DNA of 64,000 bases from Mucilaginibacter polytrichastri (GTDB taxonomy: Bacteria > Bacteroidota > Bacteroidia > Sphingobacteriales > Sphingobacteriaceae). The stretch spans positions 5,163,753 to 5,227,752 of the forward strand of contig NZ_MPPL01000001.1 in NCBI RefSeq assembly GCF_001911425.1, read 5' to 3'. The translations under genes and the position numbers were made by a program. The notes under the pieces were generated by a model. It saw only the letters and a list, made by a program, of their open reading frames with translations, made no database searches and had not been told where the DNA came from. Numbering within the stretch: position 1 is the first letter of the stretch; each line of letters starts with the position of its first letter. Below, one piece after another: positions 62,370 to 64,000 of the stretch.

Positions 62370-62597
62370 ATGTTACAAAGGTTGTATTTGAATTGCAGGC
62401 AAAGTAGTGTATTTAAGATAGTTACACCGGGGCAAAAGAAAGCTCTTTCTGCCTTCTACAAAATATTAACATGGCAGCAAAGGCTGGCTATTGCTAACTA
62501 TCTTAATAGTGTTATTTACAGTTATCCGGAACATAATCCGCCTAAATCGAATAGAGGTATATGCAGTGCACAATCAATGGATTTAGAATTAGAATAA
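62370..62597 (+). CDS. Possible small hypothetical protein
   Basis: A 75-codon frame beginning 'MLQRLYLNCRQSSVFK' and ending 'SAQSMDLELE'. Nothing is recognised in it, and there is no signal peptide or membrane segment. Support is limited to a TATCTTTG box 18 bp before the ATG and its being the only sizeable frame in the gap between the M28 gene and the interspersed repeat. It stops 3 bp before that repeat. It may well be non-coding. Confidence 0.25.
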   Translation: MLQRLYLNCRQSSVFKIVTPGQKKALSAFYKILTWQQRLAIANYLNSVIYSYPEHNPPKSNRGICSAQSMDLELE

Positions 62598-62600
62598 TTA

Positions 62601-62675
62601 GGGCGTTGCCTTCGGCCGGGCTATCCGCTACAAGTCCTCGCTCCGCTCCGGCCTTTCCACTACTATCCCTAACGC
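62601..62675. repeat. Interspersed palindromic-type repeat
   Basis: A 75-bp GC-rich block begins GGGCGTTGCC and ends CCCTAACGC. It is much richer in G and C than its surroundings. Its ends carry a short inverted repeat (GCGTT/AACGC). I recall similar blocks between genes in other Bacteroidota genomes. No ORF and no clear target duplication are visible. Confidence 0.55.
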
Positions 62676-62720
62676 GAAGAGTTTGAGAGCTAAATCCGAA
62701 ATCGAACATCCGAATAAAGC

Positions 62721-63413
62721 TTAATTCACCAGCAACTTATACCCCCGCCCGTGCACGTTGATAATCTCAACCGATGAATCGTCCTTTAAAAACTTGCGGA
62801 GTTTGCTCAGAAACACATCCATACTGCGGCCGTTAAAGTAATTATCATCGTGCCAGATGTTAAGCAGGGCTTCTTCGCGGGTAAGTACTTCGTTTTTGTG
62901 GAGGCAGAGTAAGCGCAGCAATTCGGCTTCTTTGGTAGAGAGCTTTTGCTGGTGCCCGTCGGCGGTAATCATTTGCTGGGTATAGTCAAACTGGTACTTA
63001 CCGATGCTAAACTGGGCCTGTTTAGCTTCCTCTTTGCCATCGGCACCGTTGGTGCGCTTAAGCAGGGCATTGATACGAAGTAAAAGTTCTTCTATCCGGA
63101 AGGGTTTGGTAATGTAATCGTCGCCGCCAAGGTTAAAGGCCAGGGTTTTATCCTCTATCATGGCCTTTGCGGTAGCAAAAATTATTGGCACGTGCTGGTT
63201 TATCTTCCTAACCTCCTTACCCAAGGTAAAGCCGTCTTTTTTAGGCATCATCACATCCAGTATCAGCAGGTCGAAAGTGTCTTTGGTAAAAGCGCGCAAA
63301 CCTTCGTCGCCGTCTTTGCATAAAATAACATCAAACTTACCTTTCAGTTGCAGGTAATCCTGCAACAGCAAACCCAGGTTCGGGTCGTCTTCAACCAGTA
63401 ATAGTTTTTTCAT
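62721..63413 (-). CDS. OmpR-family response regulator
   Basis: Two-component DNA-binding regulator, 230 aa. The receiver domain (about 1-120) has the acidic pair in 'LLVEDDPNLG' (about 9-10), the phosphoacceptor D53 in 'LLILDVMMPKKDG', and 'DDYITKPFRIEELLLRI' with the conserved Lys. The winged-helix domain (about 130-230) shows 'LSTKEAELLRLLCLHKNEVLTR' and 'SMDVFLSKLRKFLKDD', then 'VHGRGYKLLV'. The kinase gene lies 12 bp upstream. Its regulon is unknown. Confidence 0.95.
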   Translation of the reverse strand: MKKLLLVEDDPNLGLLLQDYLQLKGKFDVILCKDGDEGLRAFTKDTFDLLILDVMMPKKDGFTLGKEVRKINQHVPIIFATAKAMIEDKTLAFNLGGDDYITKPFRIEELLLRINALLKRTNGADGKEEAKQAQFSIGKYQFDYTQQMITADGHQQKLSTKEAELLRLLCLHKNEVLTREEALLNIWHDDNYFNGRSMDVFLSKLRKFLKDDSSVEIINVHGRGYKLLVN

Positions 63414-63425
63414 ATTATTTTAATC

Positions 63426-64000
63426 TCAGGCCAGTGAAAATTTTAATTCAAACTCAGATCCTCTGTCTTTCTCAGAGCGTACGCCAATGCTGCCGTTAAG
63501 GCGTTTAACAATGGTGTTAACATAACTTAAGCCCAGCCCAAAACCCTTAACATCGTGCAGGTTGCCGGTTGGCACGCGGTAAAACTGCTCAAATATCTTG
63601 TCTTGCTGGTCGCGGGTCATGCCAATTCCCTCGTCGGCCACCCTAATTACCAGCTGCCCGTTACGGTTTAACGTACTAATGGTAATCTTTGGTGCATCCT
63701 TGCTGTATTTTAATGCATTATCAATCAAATTGTAAAGTACGTTAGAGAAATGCAGCTCATCGGCTTTAATTACGGCATCCTCGGCATCCAGGTGAATAAT
63801 GGTTTCGGCGTTATATTTTTGCAACTTCAGTTCCATGCTGTCCAGCACATCGGCTATCATATCGTTTACATTAACGGTATTGATATCGAGTTTAAAGTCG
63901 TTCTTCTCTATGCGGGCAATGTTTAGTACGCGCTCAATATGGCTGCCCAGGCGGGCGTTTTCTTCATAAATTATACCCGCCAGTTTTGATACCCGGTTGG
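63426..64000 (-). CDS. Sensor histidine kinase, N-terminal part outside window
   Basis: The frame runs open to the window edge, so the sensor domain and phosphoacceptor His lie beyond 64000. The visible 190 residues begin in the dimerisation helices ('IIYEENARLGSHIERVLNIA' followed by 'RIEKNDFKL') and continue into the ATPase domain: N box 'VLYNLIDNALKYSKDAPK', G1 'VADEGIGMTRDQQDKIFEQF', G2 'DVKGFGLGLSYVNTIVKRLNG'. It pairs with the OmpR-type regulator 12 bp downstream. A shorter start at 63860 would remove these helices and is rejected. Confidence 0.92.
   Translation of the reverse strand, partial: NRVSKLAGIIYEENARLGSHIERVLNIARIEKNDFKLDINTVNVNDMIADVLDSMELKLQKYNAETIIHLDAEDAVIKADELHFSNVLYNLIDNALKYSKDAPKITISTLNRNGQLVIRVADEGIGMTRDQQDKIFEQFYRVPTGNLHDVKGFGLGLSYVNTIVKRLNGSIGVRSEKDRGSEFELKFSLA

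Noticed and set aside
1..64000. CRISPR arrays, insertion sequences, rRNA genes or phage genes
   Set aside because: None seen: no regularly spaced repeats, no transposase or integrase frame, and no rRNA-like sequence.

Overview
The window looks like a chromosomal segment of a Bacteroidota bacterium, most likely a Sphingobacteriaceae member close to Mucilaginibacter or Pedobacter. Reasons: two SusC/SusD pairs, an OMP_b-brl_3 TonB receptor, a PKD protein with a type B T9SS (CHU_C) sorting domain, LytTR-type two-component genes, AT-rich intergenic DNA, and repeated TAnnTTTG promoter boxes just upstream of start codons. The genus is an inference from style; no rRNA is present.

Layout. 1-3.6 kb: TolC (partial), HlyD and EmrB-type drug exporter. 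3.8-5.1 kb: AhpC/AhpD peroxide defence. 5.26-5.91 kb: a decayed methyltransferase gene. 5.9-14.4 kb: YugP-type protease, FAD oxidoreductase, MurF, an HXXEE membrane protein, FabV, RecQ and two small unknowns. 14.6-22.2 kb: M14 peptidase, TonB receptor, PspC protein with its PadR regulator. 22.3-32.6 kb: two SusC/SusD nutrient-uptake loci separated by about 1 kb of AT-rich DNA that carries a second copy of the second locus promoter and leader. 32.6-40 kb: DoxX, LD-carboxypeptidase, MetG, tRNA-Arg(CCU), YjdM, an AraC gene broken by a frameshift, an SDR and RlmF. 40.2-45 kb: GNAT, ArgE-like deacetylase, porin and two unknowns.

45-55.2 kb is the most unusual part: nine tightly packed minus-strand genes encoding a PqqD-like protein, an ATP-grasp ligase, a PLP decarboxylase, a urea-transporter/M23-peptidase fusion, an outer-membrane barrel protein, a TPR protein, an ethanolamine permease and both ethanolamine ammonia-lyase subunits. 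It reads as one operon from a promoter box at 55203-55210, and may make, process and export a peptide-like or amine-derived product while feeding on ethanolamine.

55.2-60.5 kb: a receiver-only regulator, a LytTR regulator with its kinase, and the PKD/T9SS protein. The receiver gene and the PKD gene share a 33-bp element with two TACAT repeats 21 bp apart at almost the same distance from their start codons, suggesting a LytTR regulon. 60.7-64 kb: a secreted M28 peptidase, an interspersed repeat, and an OmpR-type regulator with a partial histidine kinase running off the end.
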